Shown piece after piece: positions 17,629 to 26,776 of a stretch of 64,000 nucleotides of DNA. The position numbers and the translations under genes were made by a program. How positions within the stretch are numbered: position 1 is the first letter of the stretch; each line of letters starts with the position of its first letter. The DNA is from Acinetobacter marinus (GTDB taxonomy: Bacteria; Pseudomonadota; Gammaproteobacteria; Pseudomonadales; Moraxellaceae): NCBI RefSeq assembly GCF_900096915.1, contig NZ_FMYK01000002.1:124001-188000 (forward strand). The letters are read 5' to 3'. A model generated the notes under the pieces. It did no database searches and was not told the DNA's origin. It saw only the letters and a program-made list of their open reading frames with translations.

Positions 17629-18858
17629 ATGAGCCAACTTTCACTTCCAAAAGATAAAATTCGTTTTCTATTGTTAGAAGGTGTGCATCAAAATGCCATC
17701 GATACTTTGAATGCAGCTGGGTACACCAATATTGATTACCGCAAAACTGCGCTAGAAGGTGATGAGCTCAAAGCAGCGATTCAAGATGCGCATTTCGTGG
17801 GCATTCGTTCCCGTACACAGTTGACTGAAGAAGTGTTTGAGTCGGCGAACAAGCTGATCGCTGTCGGTTGTTTCTGTATCGGTACCAATCAAGTTGACCT
17901 GAAAGCGGCAATGAGTCGTGGTATTCCAGTGTTTAACGCACCGTATTCAAATACTCGTTCTGTTGCAGAATTGGTCTTGGCGCAAACCATTCTTTTACTA
18001 CGTCGTGTGCCTGAAAAGAACATGGTTTGTCATCGTGGTGGTTGGGACAAGTCTGCTGTAGGTTCATTTGAGACTCGTGGTAAGACTTTGGGTATCGTCG
18101 GCTATGGTTCGATCGGTTCACAGCTTTCTGTACTCGCAGAAAGTCTGGGTATGCACGTGATTTATTATGATGTGGTGACCAAACTACCACTTGGTAATGC
18201 ACGTCAAGTCGGTTCGATGGGTGAACTCCTAGCCAATGCTGATGTTGTGTCGCTTCACGTGCCTGATGTGCCATCAACTCGCTTCTTCTTCACCAAAGAG
18301 CAATTTGCGCAGATGAAAGAAGGCGCCATCTTTATGAATGCGGCACGTGGTACTTGCGTAGTCATCGAAGATTTGGCAGATGCCTTGAAATCAGGTCATT
18401 TGGCAGGTGCGGCAGTGGATGTATTCCCGAAAGAGCCAAAAGCCAATGGTGAAGAATTCCAATCTCCACTACGTGGTCTAGACAATGTGATCTTGACGCC
18501 ACACGTCGGTGGTTCAACCATGGAAGCGCAGGCGAACATCGGTCTTGAAGTGGGTGAGAAATTCGTTGCGTACTCTGATAAAGGTATGACCTTGTCTGCG
18601 GTGAACTTCCCTGAAATCGCTTTACCATTGACCGAAGGTCAGCATCGTCTATTGCACATTCACAAGAATGTCCCAGGTGTCTTGTCTAAAATCAACACAC
18701 TGTTTGCTGAGCAAGGCATTAACATCTCAGGTCAATCACTGATGACTAAAGGGGATGTCGGTTACTTGGTGATGGATGTGGACGCATCTGCATCACAAGA
18801 AGCACTCGATACCTTGCACAATGTAGAAGGTACGATTCGAGTACGTGTTTTATTCTAA
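17629..18858 (+). CDS. serA: D-3-phosphoglycerate dehydrogenase
   Basis: First enzyme of serine synthesis: 3-phosphoglycerate + NAD+ to 3-phosphohydroxypyruvate. 409 residues, E. coli-type length. Rossmann motif GIVGYGSIGS (about 155-165), catalytic Arg-Glu-His region visible in NAARGTCVV (Arg) and HVGGSTMEAQ (His), and a C-terminal ACT domain (about 335-409: HKNVPGVLSKINTLF) for serine feedback. ATG 17629 is chosen because GCGGAG precedes it; an upstream in-frame ATG at 17581 would add 16 residues unlike the family. Divergent from the 2-hydroxy-acid dehydrogenase gene. Confidence 0.97.
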   Translation: MSQLSLPKDKIRFLLLEGVHQNAIDTLNAAGYTNIDYRKTALEGDELKAAIQDAHFVGIRSRTQLTEEVFESANKLIAVGCFCIGTNQVDLKAAMSRGIPVFNAPYSNTRSVAELVLAQTILLLRRVPEKNMVCHRGGWDKSAVGSFETRGKTLGIVGYGSIGSQLSVLAESLGMHVIYYDVVTKLPLGNARQVGSMGELLANADVVSLHVPDVPSTRFFFTKEQFAQMKEGAIFMNAARGTCVVIEDLADALKSGHLAGAAVDVFPKEPKANGEEFQSPLRGLDNVILTPHVGGSTMEAQANIGLEVGEKFVAYSDKGMTLSAVNFPEIALPLTEGQHRLLHIHKNVPGVLSKINTLFAEQGINISGQSLMTKGDVGYLVMDVDASASQEALDTLHNVEGTIRVRVLF

Positions 18859-18889
18859 GTAAAGTTCAAGCATTTATCCTACAAAATCT

Positions 18890-18917
18890 AAACCATCCTT
18901 CGGGGTGGTTTTTTTGT
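18890..18917 (+). terminator. serA terminator
   Basis: AACCATCC-TTCG-GGGTGGTT stem with one G-U pair, followed by TTTTTT, beginning 32 bases after the serA stop. Confidence 0.92.
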
Positions 18918-18940
18918 GGGCTGAGCGTGGGAGGAAAAAG

Positions 18941-19363
18941 TTAATTCAACAATTGCAGTTGTTTAAGTTTTTTCCAGTCTGAGAGTGTCACTTGATCTTT
19001 GGCTATCCACAGATGAATCGGCTTTTCTTCATCATATATAAATTGAAATAATAATACTGCGCCAAAGGATTGAATGGATTGTAATTCAGCTTGGTGTTGT
19101 GTCGTAGTTTGCGCTGACTTTGATGTGCGTGTTGTACTTTGCTGCAGTGTCCATGTGTCTTGATCAAGGTGCGCCATCGCTGTGTAAGGTGTACGATTTC
19201 TGAAAGCATAGCTCAGCAACAGAGCCAAGCTCGACAACGAAAACGCCCAAAGACTAGGCATCATCTGTAGCGCAAGTATCGATAAGATCAGCCAAAGTAG
19301 CAGTGGTATCAGTAGTTTATAGACACTGGCTTGGAATGATACATAGAGATTTGATGCGTCCAT
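18941..19363 (-). CDS. small membrane protein (hypothetical)
   Basis: 140 residues. Two helices close to the N-terminus (KLLIPLLLWLILSILALQMM and LWAFSLSSLALLLSYAF, about 12-48) are followed by a cytoplasmic domain of about 85 residues with a Thr/Ser/Gln-rich part (QQSTTRTSKSAQTTTQHQAE). The layout resembles YgfX/CptA-type membrane partners often encoded beside sdhE, which lies about 110 bases upstream on the same strand; that relation is inferred from position and layout only. The gene ends just after the serA terminator on the opposite strand. Confidence 0.75.
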   Translation of the reverse strand: MDASNLYVSFQASVYKLLIPLLLWLILSILALQMMPSLWAFSLSSLALLLSYAFRNRTPYTAMAHLDQDTWTLQQSTTRTSKSAQTTTQHQAELQSIQSFGAVLLFQFIYDEEKPIHLWIAKDQVTLSDWKKLKQLQLLN

Positions 19364-19473
19364 CCTTAGACATCCTTCTTAACACGTCTTGATGTTACAC
19401 AGGTTTGGTGGACATATCCCAACACGCTTACCTTAAGTGCTTCACATCAAAATGATTGCGCAAAAAATGCTGT

Positions 19474-19734
19474 TTAACTGTTGTGTACTAAGCCTTTCAT
19501 TTTTGCAATCAAATCAAGCAACGCTTTATTCTCAGGCTCAGACACTGCCATAAACCAATCGAGTAGGTCAGGATCTTCTTGTTCGACCAATTCCTCAAAA
19601 AGCGCCTGTTCATCGGCAGCGACATTGAGGTATTGCGTTTTGACATAGGGGTCAAAATAAATATCTAACTCTTTTAAACCACGGCGGGCGCGGTAGATAA
19701 CTTTACGCTGTTCTAAAGTAGGTTCGACTGACAT
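19474..19734 (-). CDS. sdhE: SdhE, succinate dehydrogenase flavinylation factor
   Basis: 86 residues, matching the small all-helical SdhE/YgfY family that helps attach FAD covalently to SdhA. The conserved RGxxE motif is present (RRGLKELD, about residues 17-24) and so is the acidic LLDWFM segment. The ATG at 19734 has AGGA 7 bases upstream; the frame extends further but without a site. Neighbouring membrane gene downstream may be its YgfX-like partner. In enterobacteria, SdhE and YgfX were first described as a toxin-antitoxin-like pair (CptAB), a view later revised. Confidence 0.9.
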   Translation of the reverse strand: MSVEPTLEQRKVIYRARRGLKELDIYFDPYVKTQYLNVAADEQALFEELVEQEDPDLLDWFMAVSEPENKALLDLIAKMKGLVHNS

Positions 19735-20030
19735 AACACATCCTAATCGTGATGGATCAACGGTGATCATTTGCCTTGAAATTGTAAACCATTTTTGTCG
19801 ATTCGGCGGATTTCGCTGTGAGAAAAACTCGGCTTTGATAAATGATTATTCAAAAAAATCAAAACAAAAAGATCATGTTGGCAAAATCTGCCACCACTTT
19901 AGCGGATTTGAGCATTGTGCGCATTGTTTGCAAGGGACGGATGTTTTTAACTGATCAGCAATGCAGTGTGTGGAAGTTTTCATGTTGCACAAAATGTTGG
20001 ATTAAAAATTGAAAAGTACAAGGAGTTATT

Positions 20031-21203
20031 ATGTCTGAAGCTGCGATTCGTCCAATTGCCAATATGCTACCCCGCAAGTTATTTCACGCAGATCACGATG
20101 CCTTTCGTGACACGGTCAGACGCTTTTATGCCAAAGAAGTGGTGCCCAATATCGAAAAATACGAAAACCAACAGCATGTTGATCGTGACCTGTGGAATAA
20201 GGCAGGCGAGCTCGGTTTGCTCTGTGCGACCATGCCTGAGCAGTACGGTGGCTCTGGGGTTGATCGCTTGTACAGTATGATTTTGATCGAAGAACAAGCC
20301 TATGCGATGGACTCCAGTACAGGTTTCTCACTGCACTCTGATATCGTTGCCAATTACATTAACAACTTTGGTAATGAAGAACAAAAAAGCCACTGGCTAC
20401 CGAAAATGGCGACAGGAGAGATCGTTACGGCGATTGCCATGACCGAACCTGGCACGGGATCAGACTTACAAGCGGTACGCACCACAGCCGAACTCGATGG
20501 CGATGATTACATTATTAATGGTTCTAAAATCTTTATTACCAATGGTTATCTCTGTGACATGGCAATCGTGGTCTGCAAAACAGGTACAGAGGAAAAAGGT
20601 TCATCGAATTTATCCTTGATCATAGTGGAGGCGGATCGTGCAGGTTTTAGCAAAGGCAAACCCTTGAAAAAAGTGGGGATGAAAGGACAGGATACGTGCG
20701 AACTCTTTTTTGATAATGTCCGAGTGCCAAAGGAAAATTTGCTCGGTATGCAAGGCATGGGCTTTATGATGTTGATGAAAGAGCTGGCATGGGAGCGCAT
20801 GTTGGTGGCGATAGGCTGTCAGGCAGGTGCAGAGGCAGCTTTGGCGCATACCATTCAATACACCAAGGAACGTAAGGCATTTGGCAAAGCAGTGGCGAGT
20901 TTTCAAAATACACGTTTTAAACTGGCGGAAATGCGTACCGAAATCGACTTTTGCCGTGCCTATTTAGATCGTTGTATGGAGCTACAGCTCGAAGAAAAAT
21001 TAGGCATCGATGCTGCGGCAGCCGCAAAATATAAAATTTCCGAAATGTTTTCCAAAGTCGTGGATGAATGCGTGCAACTGCATGGTGGCTACGGCTATAT
21101 GCTGGAGTATCCAATCGCTCGTGCCTATATCGACAACCGTGCCAATCGGATTTATGCAGGCACCAATGAGATCATGAAAGAGTTGATTTCTCGAACCTTA
21201 TAA
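20031..21203 (+). CDS. acyl-CoA dehydrogenase
   Basis: Flavoprotein of the ACAD family, 390 residues, introducing the alpha-beta double bond in an acyl-CoA and passing electrons to ETF. N-terminal helical domain (about 20-130), central beta-domain with the FAD/substrate signature AIAMTEPGTGSDL (about 140-152), and C-terminal helical domain ending YAGTNEIMKELISRTL. The catalytic base is the Glu of YGYMLEYP. An AAGGAG site sits just before the ATG. Chain-length specificity cannot be read; the sequence resembles long-chain or branched-chain types more than MCAD. Its 260-base upstream region has no gene. No partner pathway gene is adjacent. Confidence 0.92.
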   Translation: MSEAAIRPIANMLPRKLFHADHDAFRDTVRRFYAKEVVPNIEKYENQQHVDRDLWNKAGELGLLCATMPEQYGGSGVDRLYSMILIEEQAYAMDSSTGFSLHSDIVANYINNFGNEEQKSHWLPKMATGEIVTAIAMTEPGTGSDLQAVRTTAELDGDDYIINGSKIFITNGYLCDMAIVVCKTGTEEKGSSNLSLIIVEADRAGFSKGKPLKKVGMKGQDTCELFFDNVRVPKENLLGMQGMGFMMLMKELAWERMLVAIGCQAGAEAALAHTIQYTKERKAFGKAVASFQNTRFKLAEMRTEIDFCRAYLDRCMELQLEEKLGIDAAAAAKYKISEMFSKVVDECVQLHGGYGYMLEYPIARAYIDNRANRIYAGTNEIMKELISRTL

Positions 21204-21417
21204 GCGCTGTAGCTCTACTCAGGTAAAAATGACTATAGATTTTTAGCTCAAAAAGTTTAAACTATGCGCATTCATATTTTCTATCCGAAGATGAATGACC
21301 GAAACGGATCCATTGTTTCAGTCGAAGCGTCCTGTATGATTGTGTTGTATCCCGTCATGATTTTACAGGGCACGCTGATGTTTAATAATAATTTCTCAAA
21401 GAATCAAAACGATCAAT

Positions 21418-21687
21418 TAGGGTCTGTTGACATTTCAGCCATGCATTGCGTTATCAGCTAAAACAACAGAAACGAGGCATGAAATGAAGGGAATGGTCAC
21501 TCCCTTGCCAAGTTTCATAACGAAGTTTATGGCAGTTTTAGCGATAACCTTTCAGGACAAGGATGCTTTTTGACGCTACGTCGTTAGGAATGAGTCCTTT
21601 AGAATGACTAAACTTCCTCACTCCTGCCTAGTATCGCCTAAAAAGCATCCGTAGTCGCAAGCATCTGTGAAATGTCAACAGACCCTA
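21418..21687. mobile_element. MITE-like element with 20-bp terminal inverted repeats
   Basis: 270 bp bounded by perfect 20-bp inverted repeats (TAGGGTCTGTTGACATTTCA at 21418-21437, its complement at 21668-21687). No coding frame of useful length. Inside are further inverted repeats: GTTATC(A)GCTAAAAC (21450-21464) with 21535-21548, and GGATGCTTTTT (21561-21571) with 21640-21650, so a transcript would fold into several hairpins. The outermost TA on each side is consistent with a TA target-site duplication. The termini resemble those of IS5-type elements, which could mobilise it in trans; that affiliation is inference. It sits between the acyl-CoA dehydrogenase gene and an exported-protein gene. 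Confidence 0.8.
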
Positions 21688-21693
21688 AAATCA

Positions 21694-22464
21694 CTATTTC
21701 GAAAATTCACGCAAAGCCTTTGGCACTTGATACTGTTTCCCATCATATTTTAAGGTAAAACTTTTAGAGTCTTCTTTGGTCGGTAAGTCTTTACACTGTC
21801 CTTGTACGGCATGGGTCGCATAGTATTTGCTGGTCATATTGACTCGAATATTGGCATAGCCTTTGGTTTTTTGATTGAGCATGTGCAGTACCGCATTTTG
21901 TTCCTCCCATTGGTTTTTGCAGTGCATGTCGTTCTCACCACGATATAACTCAACGGGCAATTCGCTGAGTATTTTTTGTTTCTTTTCAAAATCATATAAA
22001 TTTAAATGCACTGGCGCATAGGGGAAAACTTGCGAGCCGTTTCGATATTCGATGCGTAGTCCAAGGGCACGTTGTTTGGGATTGAGCCGATAGGCTGCGG
22101 TATCCAGCTGTATGCCTGTCAAGGCGACGGCATCGGAGACATAAGATGCTGGATCGTGATAGCTGGCGACGACGTTTTGCTTTTGGTCGTTAATTTTATA
22201 AAGGTGCATTAGATAGTGACCATCTGGCGCATCGATGCTTTGATCTTGTACAAACTGCGCCACAGCCAACACGGAAAAGCCAGCTTCCGCAGGCAGTGCA
22301 CGGCACGCATAATGTCCATATTCTGCATATTTTCCTGTTTGTGTGAGTAGTTTGTGTAGCGTCGTTTCATTATCGCAAACGCTGGCATAGGCAAAAACAG
22401 GGCTGATCATCAAGGTGATGATCGCAAGGCATTGATAGGAATTTCTTTTCATTGGAATAAGCAT
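21694..22464 (-). CDS. exported hypothetical protein
   Basis: 256 residues with a signal peptide (hydrophobic core CLAIITLMISPVFAYA, cleavage near YAS-V). Three in-frame starts exist: GTG 22470, ATG 22464 and ATG 22452; 22464 is used because GAGA lies about nine bases upstream. The mature part has several cysteines (VCDNET, YACRALP, MHCKNQ, GQCKDLP), probably disulphide-bonded in the periplasm. The stop lies seven bases from the end of the MITE-like element. No family recognised. Divergent from creB; no operator for CreB seen between them. Confidence 0.75.
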   Translation of the reverse strand: MLIPMKRNSYQCLAIITLMISPVFAYASVCDNETTLHKLLTQTGKYAEYGHYACRALPAEAGFSVLAVAQFVQDQSIDAPDGHYLMHLYKINDQKQNVVASYHDPASYVSDAVALTGIQLDTAAYRLNPKQRALGLRIEYRNGSQVFPYAPVHLNLYDFEKKQKILSELPVELYRGENDMHCKNQWEEQNAVLHMLNQKTKGYANIRVNMTSKYYATHAVQGQCKDLPTKEDSKSFTLKYDGKQYQVPKALREFSK

Positions 22465-22525
22465 AAGCACGTTCTCGTTGTATTAAAAAATATGCTACTG
22501 TATTTTCAGTTTATATGAAGCATAG

Positions 22526-23263
22526 ATGATTAAAAAGCCCATGACGACAAAACAAATACTCTATGTCGAAGATGATGCCGCCATTGTCATGCCATTAAAA
22601 TATGCGCTAGAGCGTGAAGGCTGGCAGGTGACTTGGGTCAGTCAAGGGCAGTTGGCATTGGCGGAAACGCAATCTCGCACTTTTGATTTTATTATTCTCG
22701 ATGTGGGTTTACCTGATATAGATGGCTTCGAAGTGTGTAAACAACTGCGTCAATATTGCCATACACCTTTGCTATTTCTGACTGCTCGTGATGATGAGAT
22801 TGATCGGATCGTTGGACTAGAGATCGGTGCAGACGATTATTGTCATAAACCGTTTAGTGCGAGGGAAATTATTTCTCGGATTAAGTCTGTTTGGCGGCGT
22901 ATGCAACTGTCACAAAATGCTGTATCAGCAACTTCGCCCGAAAATGCTTCCTTAGAGATTGTTCAAGAACTAGAAGCCGTTTGGCAATGTTTGCCTGAGC
23001 GCTTACAAATTTTATATTTTGGTGAAGCCTTGCAACTAACCCGTTATGAATATGGGCTGTTGAAATTTTTGATTGATCATCCTACGCAAGTGTTTAGTCG
23101 CCAGCAACTGATGGATCACGTTTGGGAACATCCTGACCATAGTCTGGATCGGACGGTGGATACCCATATCAAAAGTCTACGTGCCAAGCTGAAAAAAGTC
23201 CGTAGCGAACTAGAACCGATTCAAACCCATCGAGGTTTTGGTTATAGCCTAGAATTAAAATAA
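22526..23263 (+). CDS. creB: CreB, response regulator (OmpR/PhoB type)
   Basis: 245 residues: receiver (about 1-125) with VEDDAAIV, phosphoacceptor Asp in IILDVGLPDIDG and Lys in HKPFS, then a winged helix (about 165-245). Long blocks match E. coli CreB: FLTARDDEIDR..GLEIGADDY, LTRYEYGLLK, VFSRQQLMDHVWE, DRTVDTHIKSLRAKL and THRGFGYSL. The linker between domains (about 125-165) is longer than in E. coli. CreB with CreC controls creD and, in other gammaproteobacteria, beta-lactamase and envelope-stress genes. An alternative ATG five codons in is possible. Unusually, two unrelated genes separate it from creC. Confidence 0.92.
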   Translation: MIKKPMTTKQILYVEDDAAIVMPLKYALEREGWQVTWVSQGQLALAETQSRTFDFIILDVGLPDIDGFEVCKQLRQYCHTPLLFLTARDDEIDRIVGLEIGADDYCHKPFSAREIISRIKSVWRRMQLSQNAVSATSPENASLEIVQELEAVWQCLPERLQILYFGEALQLTRYEYGLLKFLIDHPTQVFSRQQLMDHVWEHPDHSLDRTVDTHIKSLRAKLKKVRSELEPIQTHRGFGYSLELK

Positions 23264-23368
23264 TGCATTCGATTGATGCTTTAAACTGATTGAGAACAAG
23301 TCGTATAGCGAATCCAAGCGCATTCCCGCATAATATCGGCTCCCTGCTGAGCTGTTGATGATTTTCTG

Positions 23369-23830
23369 ATGATGTCTTTTTTATCTGCGCATACGATCTC
23401 CTTATTTTTATTGGCTTTTATTGGTCTTGGTGTGCTTAGCCATAACTCCTCGATCACTATTGCTTCGGCAGTTTTACTGATCGTGTTGCATACGCCGTTG
23501 GTGCAGTATGCACCGATGATGGAAAAGTATGGTTTGCATCTTGGCATTATCATTCTCACCATTGCGGTGTTGTCGCCGTTGGTCAGTGGCAAGATTCAAG
23601 CCGAAGACATGATGCAAGTCTTTACCCACTGGAAAACCATGGTTGCGGTGATCGTCGGTGTGTTGGTCGCTTGGCTTGGCGGGCGAGGGGTGACTTTGAT
23701 GGTCGATCAGCCGACGGTGGTGACAGGGCTTTTGGTCGGGACGATTATTGGTGTGACTTTCTTTCGTGGTGTGCCTGTTGGGCCATTGATTGCGGCGGGA
23801 ATTGTTTCAGTGCTATTGTGGACGAAATAA
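23369..23830 (+). CDS. DUF441 (YeaL-type) membrane protein
   Basis: 153 residues, four hydrophobic helices (about 9-25, 30-48, 58-74, 110-150), matching the UPF0756/DUF441 family by its GLGVLSHNSSITIASAVLL start and GLLVGTIIGVTFFRGVPVGPL end. Function of the family is unknown. Lies between creB and the racemase; 105 bases after creB, 44 before the racemase. ATG 23369 and 23372 are equivalent. Confidence 0.85.
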   Translation: MMSFLSAHTISLFLLAFIGLGVLSHNSSITIASAVLLIVLHTPLVQYAPMMEKYGLHLGIIILTIAVLSPLVSGKIQAEDMMQVFTHWKTMVAVIVGVLVAWLGGRGVTLMVDQPTVVTGLLVGTIIGVTFFRGVPVGPLIAAGIVSVLLWTK

Positions 23831-23874
23831 TAATTCAGCGTTGCCTGTGATTTGACAAGACATTGGAGTAAAAC

Positions 23875-24615
23875 ATGAAAACCATTGGACTGATTGGCGG
23901 GATGAGCTGGGAGTCAACACAGCTCTATTATCAATTTATCAACCGCAAAGTGAAGCAACAGCTTGGTGGATTAAACTCTGCCAAAGTGATGATTAACAGT
24001 GTCAATTTTGCCGAAATTGCTGAATATCAACAGCAAAACCGTTGGCAAGATGCAGGCGAAGCATTGGCTGAAAATGCAAGACAACTGCAATGTGCCGATG
24101 CGGATATGGTGCTGATTTGTGCCAATACCATGCACAAAGTCTATGATCAAGTGCAGTCTGCGGTAGACATTCCTGTGCTACATATGGCGGACTGTGTTGC
24201 AAAAGCCATTTTACAAAAAAATCTCAATACCGTGGCTTTGCTCGGCACCAAATATACCATGCAACTGCCGTTTTATCGGGAGCGATTGGCGATGCACGGT
24301 ATTCAAGCGATGACACCTGATGAGGCAACCCAAGATCAATTGCACCAGATCATTTATCAAGAGCTATGCCTCGGGATTGTGAATGCAGAATCTGCAAAAA
24401 AATTCCAAAGTATGATTGAAGATTTAACCTCACAAGGTGCACAAGGGATCATTTTGGGTTGTACCGAATTGGTCTTATTCATTGAGCAATTGGCGTTAAG
24501 CACAGCGATTTTTGATTCAGCGCAGATTCATGCGGAAGCAGCGGTGGATTTGGCGTTAGGAAATGCAAATTTCAGTGATTTTTCGTTTCCCAAAACGCCG
24601 ACCACAACGACTTAG
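23875..24615 (+). CDS. aspartate/glutamate racemase family protein
   Basis: 246 residues of the cofactor-independent amino-acid racemase family (YgeA-like). The two catalytic cysteines are seen in LICANTMHKV (about residue 83) and IILGCTELVLF (about 197), with the N-terminal GLIGGMSWESTQLYY substrate loop. Members racemise aspartate, glutamate or a broad range of amino acids. RBS-like GGAG 5' of the ATG. Ends 15 bases before creC, so creC is probably in the same transcript. D-amino acids might feed cell-wall synthesis, which would suit a link with the Cre envelope-stress system; that is speculation. Confidence 0.88.
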   Translation: MKTIGLIGGMSWESTQLYYQFINRKVKQQLGGLNSAKVMINSVNFAEIAEYQQQNRWQDAGEALAENARQLQCADADMVLICANTMHKVYDQVQSAVDIPVLHMADCVAKAILQKNLNTVALLGTKYTMQLPFYRERLAMHGIQAMTPDEATQDQLHQIIYQELCLGIVNAESAKKFQSMIEDLTSQGAQGIILGCTELVLFIEQLALSTAIFDSAQIHAEAAVDLALGNANFSDFSFPKTPTTTT

Positions 24616-24630
24616 CACGAGAAAAATAGC

Positions 24631-26142
24631 ATGTCGATCTTTGTGCGCATTTGGTTTTTCTTTAGTCTGATTTTGATCGTGGTGCTGTGGTTTATGCTCT
24701 ACACCATCAATCAGCAGATCAAACCCAACGTGCGCCAAGTGGTTGAAGATACGCTTGCGGAAAATGCCAATATCGTGGCGCAACTGGTCGCCGAAGATGT
24801 GCATTCGGGCTATGTCAACACGCCTGAGTTTAATGTGAAAATTCAACATGCCTTATCTCGTGATTTACATGCGCAGATTTGGCAACACAGCAAAAATCAA
24901 ATTCATCAGCAGATTTATATTACCGATGCGCAAGGCATTGTGCTGTACGACTCGACAGGTGCGGGCACGGGACAGGATTATTCGCAGTGGAATGATGTCT
25001 ATCTGACGCTACGAGGACGTTACGGAGCACGCTCGACCCGTACCAATGTCGATGATGAACAAGGTAGCACCATGTATATTGCGGCACCGATTATTTATGA
25101 CAGTCAGCTCATCGGTGTGGTGAGTCTAGGCAAGCCCAATTTTTCAGTACAGCCCTATATCAGCCGTGCGCAAAAGCATTTTTTAGAAAAAGCCATTTGG
25201 GTGGCGATCATTAGTCTGCTGTTTGCCAGTATCGTGGCATGGTGGCTGAGACGCAGTATTGATCGAGTGCGTCGTTATGCGCAGGCACTTGCGCCTGTCA
25301 ATGAAGCACCGCATTTTTATTCCGCCAAAGAGCTGAATCAGGTGACGCAAGCCGTGACCGAAATGCGTGAGAAACTCGAAGATCGGGCTTATGTCGAGCA
25401 TTATGTCAATACGCTAACTCATGAGCTGAAAAGTCCACTGACAGCGATTCAAGCCAGTGCTGAGATTTTACAAGACCCATTACCACTCGATGATCAGCAA
25501 CATTTCGCCAAGAATATCGAAGCGCAAAGTAAACGCCTGCGGGATCTGATTGATCGCATGTTACTCCTTACTCGTTTGGAAAAATCGGCGAAGAAATTTG
25601 AACGAGAACGGCTGAATCTTTCTGTACTCATCGAAAGTTTAATTGAGGCACAGCGTAGTCGAATCCAGCAGAAAAATATTCAACTGATACAAAATATTCA
25701 GCCGAATTGTGAACTTCACAGCGATGCATTTTGGTTGAAACAAGCGGTCAATAATGTCTTGGATAATGCCCTAGATTTCACGCCAAATGCAGGCCTAGTG
25801 ATCGTGCAACTTACTGAACAAGATCATCATTTCCAGATTGATCTGTTTAATCAAGGCGCATTGATTCCTGACTTTGCCATGACGCATATTTTTGAGCATT
25901 ATTATTCTTTGCCTCGCCCTGATACCCAGCAACGCAGTTCAGGCATTGGCTTAACCATTGTTCAGCAAGTGTTGGATGGCTTGGGCGGAATGATTCAGAT
26001 TAAAAATGTCGAATCCTTACAACAATATGCTGACTTGCCTTTTGCTAAGAATATGCTTTTAGCCACTACTGAAAATGATGCGCACATTGAAAATTTGCAA
26101 GGCGTTTTGGTGAAGATTCAACTGAAAAAATCGCACTTTTAA
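24631..26142 (+). CDS. creC: CreC, sensor histidine kinase
   Basis: 503 residues. Transmembrane helix about 8-28, periplasmic sensor domain (about 30-185), second helix (about 190-208), HAMP, HisKA with the histidine in TLTHELKSPLTAI, and ATPase domain (NNVLDNALDF; SSGIGLTIVQQ). Blocks identical or nearly so to E. coli CreC include GQDYSQWNDVYLTLRGRYGARST and MYIAAPI, IGVVSLGKPN. CreC phosphorylates CreB. Last 4 bases overlap the end of the antisense HIT-family gene. Confidence 0.92.
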   Translation: MSIFVRIWFFFSLILIVVLWFMLYTINQQIKPNVRQVVEDTLAENANIVAQLVAEDVHSGYVNTPEFNVKIQHALSRDLHAQIWQHSKNQIHQQIYITDAQGIVLYDSTGAGTGQDYSQWNDVYLTLRGRYGARSTRTNVDDEQGSTMYIAAPIIYDSQLIGVVSLGKPNFSVQPYISRAQKHFLEKAIWVAIISLLFASIVAWWLRRSIDRVRRYAQALAPVNEAPHFYSAKELNQVTQAVTEMREKLEDRAYVEHYVNTLTHELKSPLTAIQASAEILQDPLPLDDQQHFAKNIEAQSKRLRDLIDRMLLLTRLEKSAKKFERERLNLSVLIESLIEAQRSRIQQKNIQLIQNIQPNCELHSDAFWLKQAVNNVLDNALDFTPNAGLVIVQLTEQDHHFQIDLFNQGALIPDFAMTHIFEHYYSLPRPDTQQRSSGIGLTIVQQVLDGLGGMIQIKNVESLQQYADLPFAKNMLLATTENDAHIENLQGVLVKIQLKKSHF

Positions 26143-26603
26143 GGCATCTCTCGTATTTTTTGCGCTAATGTCGCAAGCGCTTCGCTCGGCATTTCTTGTG
26201 CATCATGTGAAGAAATATAACCTTGATATTGTTCAAAATAATGATCAATATTCGAGTTAATTTGTTGCCATTGATTGGCTCGTTCAGCCGTGCCGTGCAT
26301 CGGAAACAATTTGGCATGCACATGATCTACGCCAAACCCCTCAAATACCAAAGCCGTTCTGCCCACATCATCAAAAAATTGATCTAAACGCTTAGCAACG
26401 GATTTGGAAAATTGCATCAATTTTGCAATCAATTGATCATATAAATCAAAGATATAACTTGGATAATGCTGTTTGGGAATCACCACAGTCACACCCAAAG
26501 TATTCGGGTAGATTGATAAAAATGCCATGAAATCTTCATTTTCAGCAATCACGTGGCTGTTGATTTGTTGATGGGCGATTTTACAAAATAAGCAGTTTTC
26601 CAA
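26139..26603 (-). CDS. HIT-family protein
   Basis: 154 residues with the histidine-triad fold: N-terminal CLFCKI (putative zinc pair), and the triad region HVHAKLFPMHG (about 99-109), in which the third histidine is displaced relative to HxHxH. HIT proteins hydrolyse or transfer nucleotide phosphoramides and dinucleoside polyphosphates. Encoded opposite to the cre genes, tail-to-tail with creC and divergent from creD, so it is unlikely to belong to the Cre operon. Function otherwise unassigned. Confidence 0.85.
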   Translation of the reverse strand: MENCLFCKIAHQQINSHVIAENEDFMAFLSIYPNTLGVTVVIPKQHYPSYIFDLYDQLIAKLMQFSKSVAKRLDQFFDDVGRTALVFEGFGVDHVHAKLFPMHGTAERANQWQQINSNIDHYFEQYQGYISSHDAQEMPSEALATLAQKIREMP

Positions 26604-26776
26604 ACTATTTACCTCAGCAATTTAAAGGTAAAATGAAAATTATAAATGAGATTTATTATCATATAAGCCGTGTAAATAAATCAATTAAAAGTCTTTGAAT
26701 GAATGCACTAAATTCTCAATAGTGGATTTTCAAATGAGTCCATTCAATATCTTGCGACAAGGCTTGTGTCGAAAAC

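Noticed and set aside
21264..21461. A 65-residue reading frame upstream of and running into the MITE-like element
   Set aside because: No ribosome binding site, unremarkable composition, and its end is the terminal repeat; likely chance.
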